DNA of 64,000 nt, taken from positions 146,744-210,743 of the forward strand of contig JADKCC010000017.1 of assembly GCA_016714785.1 (NCBI GenBank), read 5' to 3'. The position numbers and the translations under genes were made by a program. Shown piece by piece: positions 28,711-37,893 of this stretch. A model generated the notes under the pieces. The model was not told the DNA's origin. It searched no databases and saw nothing but the letters and a program-made list of their open reading frames with translations. The stretch's first letter is position 1; every line of letters starts with the position of its first letter. The stretch is from Saprospiraceae bacterium. Lineage in GTDB: Bacteria; Bacteroidota; Bacteroidia; Chitinophagales; Saprospiraceae.

Positions 28711-29009
28711 GTTTCTATATTTGACATTTAAAATCAACCATTTCCTTCACCAACTTTTGCCAAAATTCCACAAAATCATTTTTGGTAATACTTCTTTCTA
28801 AAAAATTACCTCTTGATAAAAACCACAAAATTAAGGAATCTTATTTAAGAAAAATGTCTATTTAACCAAAAGTAAAAAAATTGACAAAAATAAGAGACAT
28901 CTTAATAGGTATGCAATGGCAACAATAGGTACACAATTACTTATATAAAATCACCACAAATGAAAGCTTAAATACTATTAAAATGGCTATAAACCTAAAA
29001 CGGTAACTT

Positions 29010-30356
29010 TTATTTATGCAATACCATATCATCTTTGTCCTTAACAAAAGTAGCAGCTATGGCTCCAATGATTAAAAACAATCCAGCTACCACTATGGCA
29101 TAGATGGCATGACTACCATACACATACTTTAAAAGTGGGCCCCCTATAAGTCCGTTGGTGATTTGAGGCACGGTGATGAAAAAATTAAATATACCCATGT
29201 AGATACCCATCTTGTGTGCAGGTATCGATCCAGCCAGCATGGCATAAGGCATCGCCAAGATACTAGCCCATGCAATCCCCACTCCGATCATAGGGAAAAC
29301 CAACATATCAGGATTGCTGATAAAATAAATAGAAATGAGCCCAATACCACCTGCTAAAAGTGATATTGCATGTGTATATTTTCGTCCAATTTTTCTGGCT
29401 ATAAATGGTAGTGCAAATGCAAACAATGCAGAAACTAAATTGTAAATACCAAAAATATAACCCACTTTATTTCCTGCTTCTTGGTACAATGGAGATTCCG
29501 AATCATTGGCGGCAAGCCCATATACATGCTCTGCAATGGCTGGCGTACTATAAACCCACATTCCAAATAAAGCAAACCACGAGCAAAACTGTACTAAACC
29601 CAATTGTTTCATTGTATCGGGCATTTTCCCAAAGTCAGAGAATATGGCAGCTACAACATTATTGGACTGTGTTGTTTCTTCAATATTGGCATCATCAAAT
29701 GAAGCCATTTCTTGTGGTGAATATTCTGAAGTAGTCAGTAGTGTCCTCAAAATAGCTCCTAATAAAATTATCGCTCCAACAAAAAATGAGTAAATCACAT
29801 TGTCAGGTACACCGCCTGTTGGTGATACTCCCGACACTCCAAACCAGTCAACCAAAATGGTAGGTAACCAAGAACCAACCACAGCGCCAAGACCGATCAA
29901 GGCCGTTTGTATTGCAAAACCAGCAGTACGCTGATCTGTAGAAAGCTTGTCCGCTACCAATGCTCTGAAAGGCTCCATCGCCACATTGAACGAAGCATCC
30001 ATGATCATCAACATACCTGCTCCTACCCAAAGTGCAGGAATAAAAGCTGTAAACAAAGCCGCATTGGGCATCAGCATCAAACCTATGGATGCTAAGATAG
30101 CACCTGCTAAAAAATAGGGCTTGCGTCGTCCCATACCAGTCCATGTACGATCACTATAATGACCGATCAAGGGCTGCACTAACATACCTGTAATGGGTGC
30201 CACCAACCAAAACCAACCCAATTGATGGGTATCAGCACCTAAATTCTGTAATATTCTGGATGCGTTGGCGTTTTGCAACGCAAATCCTGCTTGAATCCCA
30301 AGGAATCCTACACTCATATTCCATATAGCAGCAGTGGATAATAATGGTTTTTTCAT
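29010..30356 (-). CDS. MFS sugar transporter (SLC45/sucrose-maltose symporter-like)
   Basis: The 448-residue protein has twelve membrane segments. The N-terminal half has GFALQNANASRIL, the loop motif GHYSDRTWTGMGRRKPYF typical of SLC45-type and plant sucrose:H+ symporters, and the central DASFNVAMEPFRALVAD. The C-terminal half has RKIGRKYTHAISL and a GIYMGIFNFFITVPQI helix, also family-typical. It probably brings a disaccharide or maltodextrin across the inner membrane. It follows the alpha-amylase gene by 49 bp on the same strand, so the two probably form an alpha-glucan uptake unit. Confidence 0.85.
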   Translation of the reverse strand: MKKPLLSTAAIWNMSVGFLGIQAGFALQNANASRILQNLGADTHQLGWFWLVAPITGMLVQPLIGHYSDRTWTGMGRRKPYFLAGAILASIGLMLMPNAALFTAFIPALWVGAGMLMIMDASFNVAMEPFRALVADKLSTDQRTAGFAIQTALIGLGAVVGSWLPTILVDWFGVSGVSPTGGVPDNVIYSFFVGAIILLGAILRTLLTTSEYSPQEMASFDDANIEETTQSNNVVAAIFSDFGKMPDTMKQLGLVQFCSWFALFGMWVYSTPAIAEHVYGLAANDSESPLYQEAGNKVGYIFGIYNLVSALFAFALPFIARKIGRKYTHAISLLAGGIGLISIYFISNPDMLVFPMIGVGIAWASILAMPYAMLAGSIPAHKMGIYMGIFNFFITVPQITNGLIGGPLLKYVYGSHAIYAIVVAGLFLIIGAIAATFVKDKDDMVLHK

Positions 30357-30405
30357 TTTATTGGACTTTTTGATTTATTTGAATTAATATTTATTGTGTG
30401 ATTAT

Positions 30406-31800
30406 TTAATTTTCCACCACAACTACATATTCCCAAGGCTTCAGACTGATCTGATCACCTACACTAAAATTGACAGGCAAACCTGTAAATATATCTTTGC
30501 CTGCGATGATACGGTCACTTCTTACTTCCTGTTTTTGTTTACTGAGATTGAGCATAACGAGAACTTTATTATCATCTTTTGAGCGCTCGAAGGCGAAAAT
30601 ATGATTGTGTTGTAGAACTCTTGTCAACTGTCCACCATATTCAGCATTCCATAAAGCAGGATTATGGTGTTTCACATCATTGAGTTTGGTATAAAATTCT
30701 AAATAAGCATAATTCTTAAAACCGATATCATCCTTTTCAAAAAATTCTAATCTCTTTGGCATTGGTTCCTCTTGCCCACTGTAAACCAATGGAATACCGT
30801 CTATTGTATGCGTTAATACGGCAAAGGCTTTGTGTGCTTCACCCATGCGCTCTATCTCAGATCCTGACCAAGAATTTTCATCGTGATTGGAAGTAAAGTG
30901 CATATAAACACCACTTTGGATTTTTGTTCTTTCATTTTTATACCATTGATCTAAGGCATTCACATTGCTTTTTCCTTTGGCTATGTCATTCAATATATGG
31001 TGTAGTGACCAACCATACACCGCATGAAAACAATGCTGATTTAAATGATCATGAACTTCTGATTCAGCGACCATAAAGACATCAGGTTTTACAGCTTTTA
31101 GACTTGTAATAGATTGCTTCCAAAAGTCCAAAGGGACTAATAGTGCCATGTCTTGTCTAAAACCATCTATTTCATGATTTTCTAACCAAAATATCATATC
31201 ATTGATCATAGCTTGACGCATATCATTGCTGCCATAATCCAAGTCAGCTACATCAGCCCAACCCATTGATTTACCCTGGTCATCAATGGGATCGGTGATA
31301 TTTCCATTATTGTCTTTGGTGTAATATTCAGGATGTTTGCTGATCCAATGATGGTCCCAACCTGTGTGATTAGGTACCCAATCCAAAATTACCTTCATAC
31401 CAAGCGCATGAGCTTCTGTGATGATATGTTGGAAATCATCCATTGTACCAAACTGAGGATTGGTCGCTCTAAAATCTGCTACCGCATAATAACTCCCCAA
31501 ACTCCCTTTACGTTTTGCTTGACTAATAGGAAATATAGGCATAAACCACAATATGTCCACACCCATCTCTTTGAGTCTTGGAAGGTGTTTTCTGAAGGCA
31601 TTGAATGTACCTTCGTGCGTATATTGTCTGATATTTACTTCATAGATATTTGCATTTTTCGCCCATTCAGGCCAACCAGTCTCTCCTACGCTATTCATTA
31701 TTTGTTCCGTTTCTATATTTTCACCCTTCGATTTACAACCTAAAAAGCAAAGTGATAACACCATCCCCATTGTAGGTAAAATATTCCAAGTGATAACCAA
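30406..31800 (-). CDS. Alpha-amylase family glycoside hydrolase (GH13), probable lipoprotein
   Basis: The 464-residue product has the GH13 barrel: LWFMPIFPIS, VILDWVPNHTGWDH (region I), DGFRQDMALL with the nucleophile Asp near residue 217, MVAESEVH with the acid Glu near 246 and TSNHDENSW with the third Asp near 307. A lipobox (LGCKSKG) near the N-terminus suggests lipidation and an envelope location. The start is uncertain: TTG at 31800 gives a 21-residue leader, ATGs at 31770 or 31764 give very short ones. The gene precedes a sugar symporter. No SusC/SusD pair is nearby, so this looks like a minimal glucan-use unit. Confidence 0.88.
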   Translation of the reverse strand: MVITWNILPTMGMVLSLCFLGCKSKGENIETEQIMNSVGETGWPEWAKNANIYEVNIRQYTHEGTFNAFRKHLPRLKEMGVDILWFMPIFPISQAKRKGSLGSYYAVADFRATNPQFGTMDDFQHIITEAHALGMKVILDWVPNHTGWDHHWISKHPEYYTKDNNGNITDPIDDQGKSMGWADVADLDYGSNDMRQAMINDMIFWLENHEIDGFRQDMALLVPLDFWKQSITSLKAVKPDVFMVAESEVHDHLNQHCFHAVYGWSLHHILNDIAKGKSNVNALDQWYKNERTKIQSGVYMHFTSNHDENSWSGSEIERMGEAHKAFAVLTHTIDGIPLVYSGQEEPMPKRLEFFEKDDIGFKNYAYLEFYTKLNDVKHHNPALWNAEYGGQLTRVLQHNHIFAFERSKDDNKVLVMLNLSKQKQEVRSDRIIAGKDIFTGLPVNFSVGDQISLKPWEYVVVVEN

Positions 31801-31901
31801 TGTTTAAAATTTTGGTTAAAACTAAAACATTTTTTCCAAGGTCAAAAATATTTAAACAAATAAATGTGTTAAACAGACGCTAACTGTACTTCAATAGACG
31901 A

Positions 31902-32480
31902 TCAATATACTGGTTTTGGCTCTGGTTTTATAGGAAGTGCGGTATTTCTAAGCAATTTCGCTTGTGTATTATTATCACCATAAGTTGAAATACCTACAAA
32001 TACTAATGCATCATTTGTAAGTAACGGTTGAAATTCCTGTGCCTTTATGCGTTTATCATTATCAATCATTATTAAACTTCCTTTATCCACATCATAATGA
32101 TATTTACCTCCACCAAAGGTATCTCCAAAACTTCCATATTTATACGTTGCATCATCACCGAAATCTATCCAAGCGCCTTTCAAGTTTTCTCCAAATGTGA
32201 TGTCACTTCCTTTTAGAATGGCTTCAAAATGCCATATATCTTTGTCCAAACCTGTCACAGATTTAACAGTTGTAGTTTTGAGTCTATGCTCCAATATTGG
32301 CATTGCTGCATTTCTATGCACTTGAACCAAACTATCTGACATATTTTTCTGATTACTAAGTATGTATTGCTCTTCTACTGATTTTACAACTGCTGCAGTA
32401 GCTCCATCTACACCAGTTCCTTTATTACTTTTACAGTTTAAAAGCATAATACTGAAAGCCAAAAAAATAAAATATTTCAT
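31902..32480 (-). CDS. Lipoprotein of unknown function
   Basis: From ATG 32480 the product has 192 residues with the signal peptide KYFIFLAFSIMLLNCKSNKG, the lipidated Cys being near residue 16. An in-frame upstream start at 32507 is less likely. The mature part contains an N-terminal helix (VVKSVEEQYILSNQ) and beta-rich IWHFEAILKGSDITFGENLKG, then YGSFGDTFGGGKYHYD, which suggests a heat-shock-META-like or lipocalin-like barrel (weak inference). It is divergent from tilS with a shared 100-bp upstream region and lies beside the amylase gene on the same strand. Confidence 0.75.
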   Translation of the reverse strand: MKYFIFLAFSIMLLNCKSNKGTGVDGATAAVVKSVEEQYILSNQKNMSDSLVQVHRNAAMPILEHRLKTTTVKSVTGLDKDIWHFEAILKGSDITFGENLKGAWIDFGDDATYKYGSFGDTFGGGKYHYDVDKGSLIMIDNDKRIKAQEFQPLLTNDALVFVGISTYGDNNTQAKLLRNTALPIKPEPKPVY

Positions 32481-32532
32481 ATACTTAAATTTTATTATAT
32501 TGTACAAAAAAAAACAATAACATACAAATTAC

Positions 32533-32540
32533 TACCTTTG
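32533..32540 (+). promoter_or_regulatory. Putative -7 box (TACCTTTG) for tilS
   Basis: TACCTTTG lies 39 bp upstream of ATG 32580. A TTG in frame with tilS (32538) is the last part of the box, so it is not the start. Confidence 0.45.
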
Positions 32541-32579
32541 ACCATTAATCAATACCGTAGATATAAAGTTGCAAAAGTA

Positions 32580-33914
32580 ATGCTTGAAAGGTTTTTATCA
32601 CATATTAATCAAAAAAAAATATTAAAAAAAGAAGATAGTGTGCTATTGGCTATCTCGTCTGGTATCGACTCCATGGTAATGTTAGATTTATTTGCAAAAG
32701 GTAAATGGACTATAGGAGTAGGACATATCAACCACCATTTGAGAGGAGTTGAGTCGGATGGCGATGCTGATTTCATAAAAAAATATTGCAGCCAACATAA
32801 TATTCCATATTTCCAATTAGATCTTGATCCATTATTGCTAACACAAGGCAATATGCATGCCAATGCAAGGTACAAAAGATACGAATGGCTCAAAAAAATT
32901 GGCCTTGAAAATAATTACCAATATATCGCTACGGCACACCACCAAGATGACGACACCGAAACATTTATGATCAACCTTTTAAGGGGCTCAGGGTTGGATG
33001 GATTAGATGGTATTGACTTCAAAAATGGAAATATCATCCGTCCAATGCTATTTGCCACGAAAGAAGATATTTCAAATTTCGCCCAAGACAATGATATAAC
33101 TTACAGAGAAGACAGCAGCAATCAAAAAGATAAATATTTACGAAATCACTTAAGACACCATGTATTACCAGAAATATTAAAAGCTGACCAAAGAGCCAAA
33201 GGTGGCATTGTCAATAGCATATCCAATTTAAAATCTACCAAAAAATTATTGGACTTTTTGGTAGAAAAATTCACGCAAAGTATAATTGAAATTAAAGGAA
33301 ATGAAGTTTTTATTCATCTTTTACCAATTACTGAAACAGGCGTAGGTGAAGCACTTTTGTATGAAATGATTAAGAAATATGGATTTAACTTCAACCAATG
33401 TCAAAATATTACTCAATCAAACATCCAGACAGGTATTGTTTTTTATGCTCATGAATTTGAAGCACTTGTAAACCGAAATCAACTCATTATAAGACCCATT
33501 TCGATTACATCAGATCATATTTACAAAACAATCCATGAATTTCCATTTACCTTAGAGACAAGTAAATTTACGATTACATTTGATTACGCTTCCATACCAC
33601 ATTCATTTGAAAAGTCAAATGACACACTTTGGCTTGATGTCAATCAGTTACATTTTCCGCTTACCATCAGAAACTGGAAAGACGGAGATATATTTGGGCC
33701 TCTCGGGATGCAAGGCAAAAGACAAAAAGTAAAAGACTACCTCATCAATCGGAAAGTCAGTCAGTTTGATAAAGAAAACATCCTTGTATTGGAATCACAG
33801 AATTCAATCATTGCAATATTAATGCAAGGCATTTCAGAGCAGGTAAAATTATCAAAAAATAGTACAGCTTGTATGGTGATCAAAAAGATCGATATTAATA
33901 ATGATTTTTTGTAA
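32580..33914 (+). CDS. tilS: tRNA(Ile)-lysidine synthetase
   Basis: TilS changes C34 of the CAU-anticodon isoleucine tRNA to lysidine, which is essential for reading AUA. The 444-residue protein has the PP-loop at residues 24-34, here AISSGIDSMVM; the second position of the usual SGGxDS is Ser rather than Gly. HINHHLRG, TAHHQDDDTETF and IIRPMLF are family signatures. The C-terminal half has TilS substrate-binding and C-terminal domains ending near GQGKRQKVKDYLIN-like sequence (LGMQGKRQKVKDYL). I chose ATG 32580; the upstream TTG is part of a promoter box. It is monocistronic and divergent from a lipoprotein gene. Confidence 0.94.
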   Translation: MLERFLSHINQKKILKKEDSVLLAISSGIDSMVMLDLFAKGKWTIGVGHINHHLRGVESDGDADFIKKYCSQHNIPYFQLDLDPLLLTQGNMHANARYKRYEWLKKIGLENNYQYIATAHHQDDDTETFMINLLRGSGLDGLDGIDFKNGNIIRPMLFATKEDISNFAQDNDITYREDSSNQKDKYLRNHLRHHVLPEILKADQRAKGGIVNSISNLKSTKKLLDFLVEKFTQSIIEIKGNEVFIHLLPITETGVGEALLYEMIKKYGFNFNQCQNITQSNIQTGIVFYAHEFEALVNRNQLIIRPISITSDHIYKTIHEFPFTLETSKFTITFDYASIPHSFEKSNDTLWLDVNQLHFPLTIRNWKDGDIFGPLGMQGKRQKVKDYLINRKVSQFDKENILVLESQNSIIAILMQGISEQVKLSKNSTACMVIKKIDINNDFL

Positions 33915-34008
33915 ATTACGACTGAAAAGTATATTTAAACATATAGGTGTAGCAAATCATAATCTGTGTGAGATGTCCCTTGTTAGGTACAGTCTAGCTT
34001 TAGATTAG

Positions 34009-34104
34009 GATATAAACAAAAGTGCCATTGGTGGGTTAAGAATACTAGGCAGTGCACAAGACGATATCAGTAACGTAGCCAGTACCGTAAATGTAGCAAT
34101 ATAA
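34009..34104 (+). pseudogene. Possible C-terminal remnant of a lost gene
   Basis: After an in-frame stop at 34006-34008 a 31-codon stretch without a start codon reads NKSAIGGLRILGSAQDDIS and ends TVNVAI before a TAA at 34102-34104. It has amino acid composition closer to a real protein tail than to random AT-rich DNA. It stops 11 bp before the next gene. It may be the tail of a gene that formerly preceded the following pair; chance cannot be excluded. Confidence 0.3.
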
Positions 34105-34115
34105 AATATTAAAAC

Positions 34116-34874
34116 ATGACCACAGCTAAAGAAAAACAAAGATATTTTACGACTTATTTTTACGAAAATCTGTACAAAGAGAAAGGATACAAACTCCGCA
34201 TTGCTCAAAATACAATCTATAATGATTATTCAGAAGTTTATTTATGTTCTTATGATAATAGAGGAGGAGAGCTCCGAATAGACCCTTCATTCAATTTTAT
34301 GCACAAAGAATTAAGAATGATAGCTATCGAGGCAGGAGTGGATCATTTTGCTTTTGATAATATTGGAGGTGCTAAACAGGGTACAAAGATGGCAACAGAG
34401 ATAGGAATTTATAATTTTGCGCAGATATATGTACCAAAATTTAGTTTATATGAGCCACCAGTTAAAGTTAATGAGCAGAATTATATAGAAACTCGGGATT
34501 CAGAAATTACATATAAAATATTACAAGAATCTGATATCCATGAAACCTTTCTTCACCATAAATATTTCATGGAAATAGTCGGTTTTAAATATATAGAAAT
34601 GATGAAAACGCCTGAAGGTATAGATAAAATATATAATGATGTTATTTTAAGGAAAGATATTGATTATATATTGTCTGAAAAAGGGAGAGTTAGCCTCATA
34701 GTTTTTTACTCTCCACCATTGAGAGTCATTTACAGCCTTATTTCTGCAAAACTTGTAAGTGACGAGCGATATAGAGCGGTATTGGAACGCCATAAAATGT
34801 TGAGATATGAAAACGATTTGATCGTAGAATATTTAAAAAAATTATTAAATATTTTGGTTAAATATAAAAATTAA
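34116..34874 (+). CDS. Unrecognised protein, first gene of an orphan pair
   Basis: The 252-residue protein has no signal peptide or membrane segment. The N-terminal part has RYFTTYFYENLYKEKGYKL and VYLCSYDNRGGELRID; the middle has FDNIGGAKQGTKMATEIGIY and ETFLHHKYFMEIVGFKYI; the end is helical and Lys-rich (KKLLNILVKYKN). I do not recognise a family. It is more AT-rich than neighbouring housekeeping genes. The next gene starts nine bases after its stop, so the two are one operon. A fast-evolving accessory function, for example an immunity or conflict gene, is possible but not shown. Confidence 0.7.
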   Translation: MTTAKEKQRYFTTYFYENLYKEKGYKLRIAQNTIYNDYSEVYLCSYDNRGGELRIDPSFNFMHKELRMIAIEAGVDHFAFDNIGGAKQGTKMATEIGIYNFAQIYVPKFSLYEPPVKVNEQNYIETRDSEITYKILQESDIHETFLHHKYFMEIVGFKYIEMMKTPEGIDKIYNDVILRKDIDYILSEKGRVSLIVFYSPPLRVIYSLISAKLVSDERYRAVLERHKMLRYENDLIVEYLKKLLNILVKYKN

Positions 34875-34882
34875 AAAAGCAA

Positions 34883-35407
34883 ATGGGATACAATTATTCA
34901 TGCATAGCCATTGACAGAAATATAGAAGGTAAGGTGGAAGATTTTTTGGAGTACAACAATGTTTTTGTGAAGACTTCATCCAAGTCTGTTGCTATAGAAA
35001 GTGCATTGGACGGAGATCAAAGTAAAGAGATCGATGCTTATTTTACAGACAAGGGTACGATTCTATTTATTCCAAATGAAATGTCTCTCCAGTATTACAA
35101 TTACCCAGATACAGTAGTGATGACATTTAGTTATTATGAGACTACCATGACCTTCACCATATTTCTCTCTCAAAATGGGAAAGCCATAAGAGAAATCATG
35201 GAAGCCGAAGGTGAGATACACCATGAAGAAGGTGTTCCACTCACTCATGAAGATGGACATAATAGCATTGCGGACTGGATAGATGAGAAAGTAGAAGAAC
35301 TGACTGGATTTAAGATGTTCTCTTATGATGATGATGCCATGTGCGTTAGATACAATATACTAAAAGAAAAGGAGAGAAAAGGATTTTTTACCAGACTCTT
35401 TTCCTAG
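34883..35407 (+). CDS. Unrecognised small cytoplasmic protein, second gene of an orphan pair
   Basis: The 174-residue acidic protein has no signal or membrane segment. It starts YNYSCIAIDRNIEGKVEDF, contains a beta-rich centre (TILFIPNEMSLQYY, TVVMTFSYYETTMTF) and a short helical region with ADWIDEKVEELTGF, and ends with basic-aromatic GFFTRLFS. Endings of the type FFxRLF occur in many small bacterial proteins of unknown role. Nine bases separate it from the upstream gene. No function can be assigned from sequence. Confidence 0.7.
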   Translation: MGYNYSCIAIDRNIEGKVEDFLEYNNVFVKTSSKSVAIESALDGDQSKEIDAYFTDKGTILFIPNEMSLQYYNYPDTVVMTFSYYETTMTFTIFLSQNGKAIREIMEAEGEIHHEEGVPLTHEDGHNSIADWIDEKVEELTGFKMFSYDDDAMCVRYNILKEKERKGFFTRLFS

Positions 35408-35527
35408 TTGATTAAGAACTTTTGATGTCGCAAGTTTCAGTCTGTTGCTAGTCTGACCTGTCTGCCCAGTATTGGGAAGATAAATGCAAAATGAGACTTT
35501 AGCGAATCTTCCTACCGGAATAATTAT

Positions 35528-36721
35528 TTAACACGCACACTCACTCACTGCCAGCCAAGCCATCAATCCCATACCTATCTCCAATGCCCGCTCATCAATA
35601 TCAAATGTCGGTGTATGAACAGGAGAAATAATGCCCTTTGATTTATTGCCAGTACCTAAACGATAAAAGCAAGAAGGTACAACCTGTGAATAAAACGCAA
35701 AATCTTCTGAAGTCATACGCAGGTCGAGGTCCACTACATTTTCTTCACCCAAATAGGCTATCATTTTTGATTTCACATCCTGAGTGAGTTTTGGGTCGTT
35801 AACCAGGCAAGGATAACCTTTCATAATATCTACAATTACCTGAACACCGTAGGCTTTACCTGTATTCTCAATTATTGATTTAATGAGCTCATGGGCTTTT
35901 CCCCTCCATGTTTCATCCATTGTACGAAAAGTACCTTCTATATTTATCTCATTAGGGATAATATTGGTAGCGCCACCCACTGTATTAAATTTGCCAAAAC
36001 TCAATACAGATGGTATAGCAGGATTAGCATTTCTAGACACTACTTGTTGCAGCGCTACGACCATTTGACTTGCAGCCAATACAGTATCTGTTACGTCTTG
36101 TGGCATGGCCGCATGACCACCTTTACCTATGATTTTGATATAGATTTCATCGGCAGATGCCATGTAAAGTCCCGTTCTTATACCGACTTTGCCGACTTCC
36201 ATCGATGGAAATACATGTTGTCCGATCATGGTTTCAGGTTCAGGATTTTCTAAAACTCCCTCTTCAATCATCAGACTTGCACCTCCAGGTAGTTTCTCTT
36301 CACCAGGCTGAAAAACCAAACGAATCGTGTTTGGCAAATTATCTTTTATAGATTGTAATATGAGGGCTACACCTAGCAATGATGCTGTATGAACATCGTG
36401 CCCACAAGCATGCATGATGCCTTCATTTTTAGATTTGTAAGTTACATCATTGGCCTCTAGGATAGGAAGGGCATCCATATCGCCTCTTAGTGCCACTACC
36501 CTATCAGACTGCCCCTGTATGGTCGCTACGATACCATAACCCGCCCATCCTGATGTAAAAGAGATACCAGCATCAGTTAGCTTGTCAGCTATAAATTTTG
36601 AAGTATTTTTCTCTTCAAAAGAAAGCTCCGGATTTGCATGTAAGTGTCGTCTAATTGCAATAATTTCGGGTAAAAGTGCTAAAGCTTTTTCTTTGATGCT
36701 GGTCAATATTGTTGGTTCCAA
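35528..36721 (-). CDS. M20 family metallo-amidohydrolase (N-acyl-amino-acid or hippurate hydrolase type)
   Basis: The 397-residue enzyme belongs to the M20D peptidase group, which removes acyl groups from amino acids. Metal ligands and catalytic context are visible: ALRGDMDALPI, GIMHACGHDVHTASLLG (metal His and Asp), VFQPGEEKLPGGASLM (catalytic Glu pair), IGQHVFPSMEVGKVG and SPVHTPTFD near the end. The dimerisation domain lies between. There is no ATG; TTG at 36721 gives the expected N-terminus (MEPTILTSIKEKALALLPEI). Substrate cannot be told. It is downstream of a predicted terminator and so has its own transcript. Confidence 0.9.
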   Translation of the reverse strand: MEPTILTSIKEKALALLPEIIAIRRHLHANPELSFEEKNTSKFIADKLTDAGISFTSGWAGYGIVATIQGQSDRVVALRGDMDALPILEANDVTYKSKNEGIMHACGHDVHTASLLGVALILQSIKDNLPNTIRLVFQPGEEKLPGGASLMIEEGVLENPEPETMIGQHVFPSMEVGKVGIRTGLYMASADEIYIKIIGKGGHAAMPQDVTDTVLAASQMVVALQQVVSRNANPAIPSVLSFGKFNTVGGATNIIPNEINIEGTFRTMDETWRGKAHELIKSIIENTGKAYGVQVIVDIMKGYPCLVNDPKLTQDVKSKMIAYLGEENVVDLDLRMTSEDFAFYSQVVPSCFYRLGTGNKSKGIISPVHTPTFDIDERALEIGMGLMAWLAVSECAC

Positions 36722-36757
36722 AATTTATCGTTTTTGATGATGTAAGTTTTATTAATG

Positions 36758-36792
36758 AAAAAAAGGATTCCATTTTCCTAATGAAATCCTTT
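36758..36792 (-). terminator. Rho-independent terminator
   Basis: On the minus strand AAAGGATT (complement of 36785-36792) pairs with AATCCTTT (complement of 36762-36769) and is followed by a T-run (36758-36764). It sits 28 bp after the stop of the 36820-37824 gene. Confidence 0.65.
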
Positions 36793-36819
36793 CTATATTA
36801 AATCGATCTTTATTTAACA

Positions 36820-37824
36820 CTATGAATTAAACAAACCATCATACTGAGAGTCAGTCCCTCTTGTATGTATTTCTGGTTGTTTAAGTTCTAAAATGTCATC
36901 TACTTTTTCTTTGCCCCCTAGTAAGAGTAAAGTTGAATTTTTTTCATAATCTTCCAGCATTTTTAAACCCTGCTCTTCAAAAACGCCATTTTGTAGGTCA
37001 ATAGAATTCATAAAACTAGAAGACATTTCCATAAATCGCTCCATTTCTCCTACTTTATTGGCAACATCATCTGCAATGACTTCCATTGCTTGATCGAACA
37101 TGGCCCGCTTATCTGCATCACCTTTGATAATACTCATAGCAGACCTCATGGCTGAATGACTTGCCCGTATGGCTTTGCGCTCTTGTTCTTTGACTTTTAC
37201 TTGATCTGTTGTATCCTCGATCAATATCTCTGAATTAGAATACATTTTAGTCAATACTCTGTAAAGGATAGACATTTTATTGTGTAATGCCGTGTATTTC
37301 TCATTACTTTCAGATAATCTAGCTGCTTTCCTGCTAGCTAATAACATAGCACCTTCATTGTTTTGCTCTTTCGCTTTTTTAGCAATCAACATATTATTAT
37401 TGATTTCCTTATTGTTCTCCTCCACTATAGTCACCAATTTACGCATTTGACCTTTCAAATTGCCTATTTGTGTACCCATTTTCTGAAGATTGTCCTGAAG
37501 ATCGCTGATATAATTTTTCAAGATTCCAATAGGGTCAATAGTTACGAATACACCTGTAATCCACCTCATCACACTTTTGTACATGTAAGAGACCAATGTT
37601 CGCCACTTTGGATCTAGTACCATGTAAATAATTACACCCAAAATAGCCAACAATGCAACGATACCTAATGTATTAGATAGCATCGCCAAAATTGCTGCAC
37701 TGTACTTGAATAAGATAAATCCGATACCACCTAAAATCGCAGCTAAAAATAAAGCGCCTGTAGTGCCCTCTGGCTTTTGCCAAAAAGTTTTGGGTTTAAA
37801 TTCTGTATTTGGAAAAGTTGCCAT
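36820..37824 (-). CDS. Membrane-anchored coiled-coil protein, weakly PspA/IM30-like
   Basis: The 334-residue product has two or three closely spaced N-terminal membrane helices (ALFLAAILGGIGFILF, LGIVALLAILGVIIYMVL; residues about 22-72). The rest is a long predicted coiled coil (NYISDLQDNLQKMGTQIGNL, KLVTIVEENNKEINNNML, AKKAKEQNNEGAMLLASRKA) whose spacing recalls PspA/Vipp1 proteins, and a Met-rich helix (EVIADDVANKVGEMERFMEM). The C-terminus is acidic. The upstream gene 37894-38445, also coiled coil, precedes it by 69 bp. A membrane-stress role is possible by analogy only. Confidence 0.72.
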   Translation of the reverse strand: MATFPNTEFKPKTFWQKPEGTTGALFLAAILGGIGFILFKYSAAILAMLSNTLGIVALLAILGVIIYMVLDPKWRTLVSYMYKSVMRWITGVFVTIDPIGILKNYISDLQDNLQKMGTQIGNLKGQMRKLVTIVEENNKEINNNMLIAKKAKEQNNEGAMLLASRKAARLSESNEKYTALHNKMSILYRVLTKMYSNSEILIEDTTDQVKVKEQERKAIRASHSAMRSAMSIIKGDADKRAMFDQAMEVIADDVANKVGEMERFMEMSSSFMNSIDLQNGVFEEQGLKMLEDYEKNSTLLLLGGKEKVDDILELKQPEIHTRGTDSQYDGLFNS

Positions 37825-37893
37825 AATCTATTTTTGTTTTGTTCTGTAAAAGTATTAATAATTTAGAAATAGTAAATAAAAAAGGATCATTTT

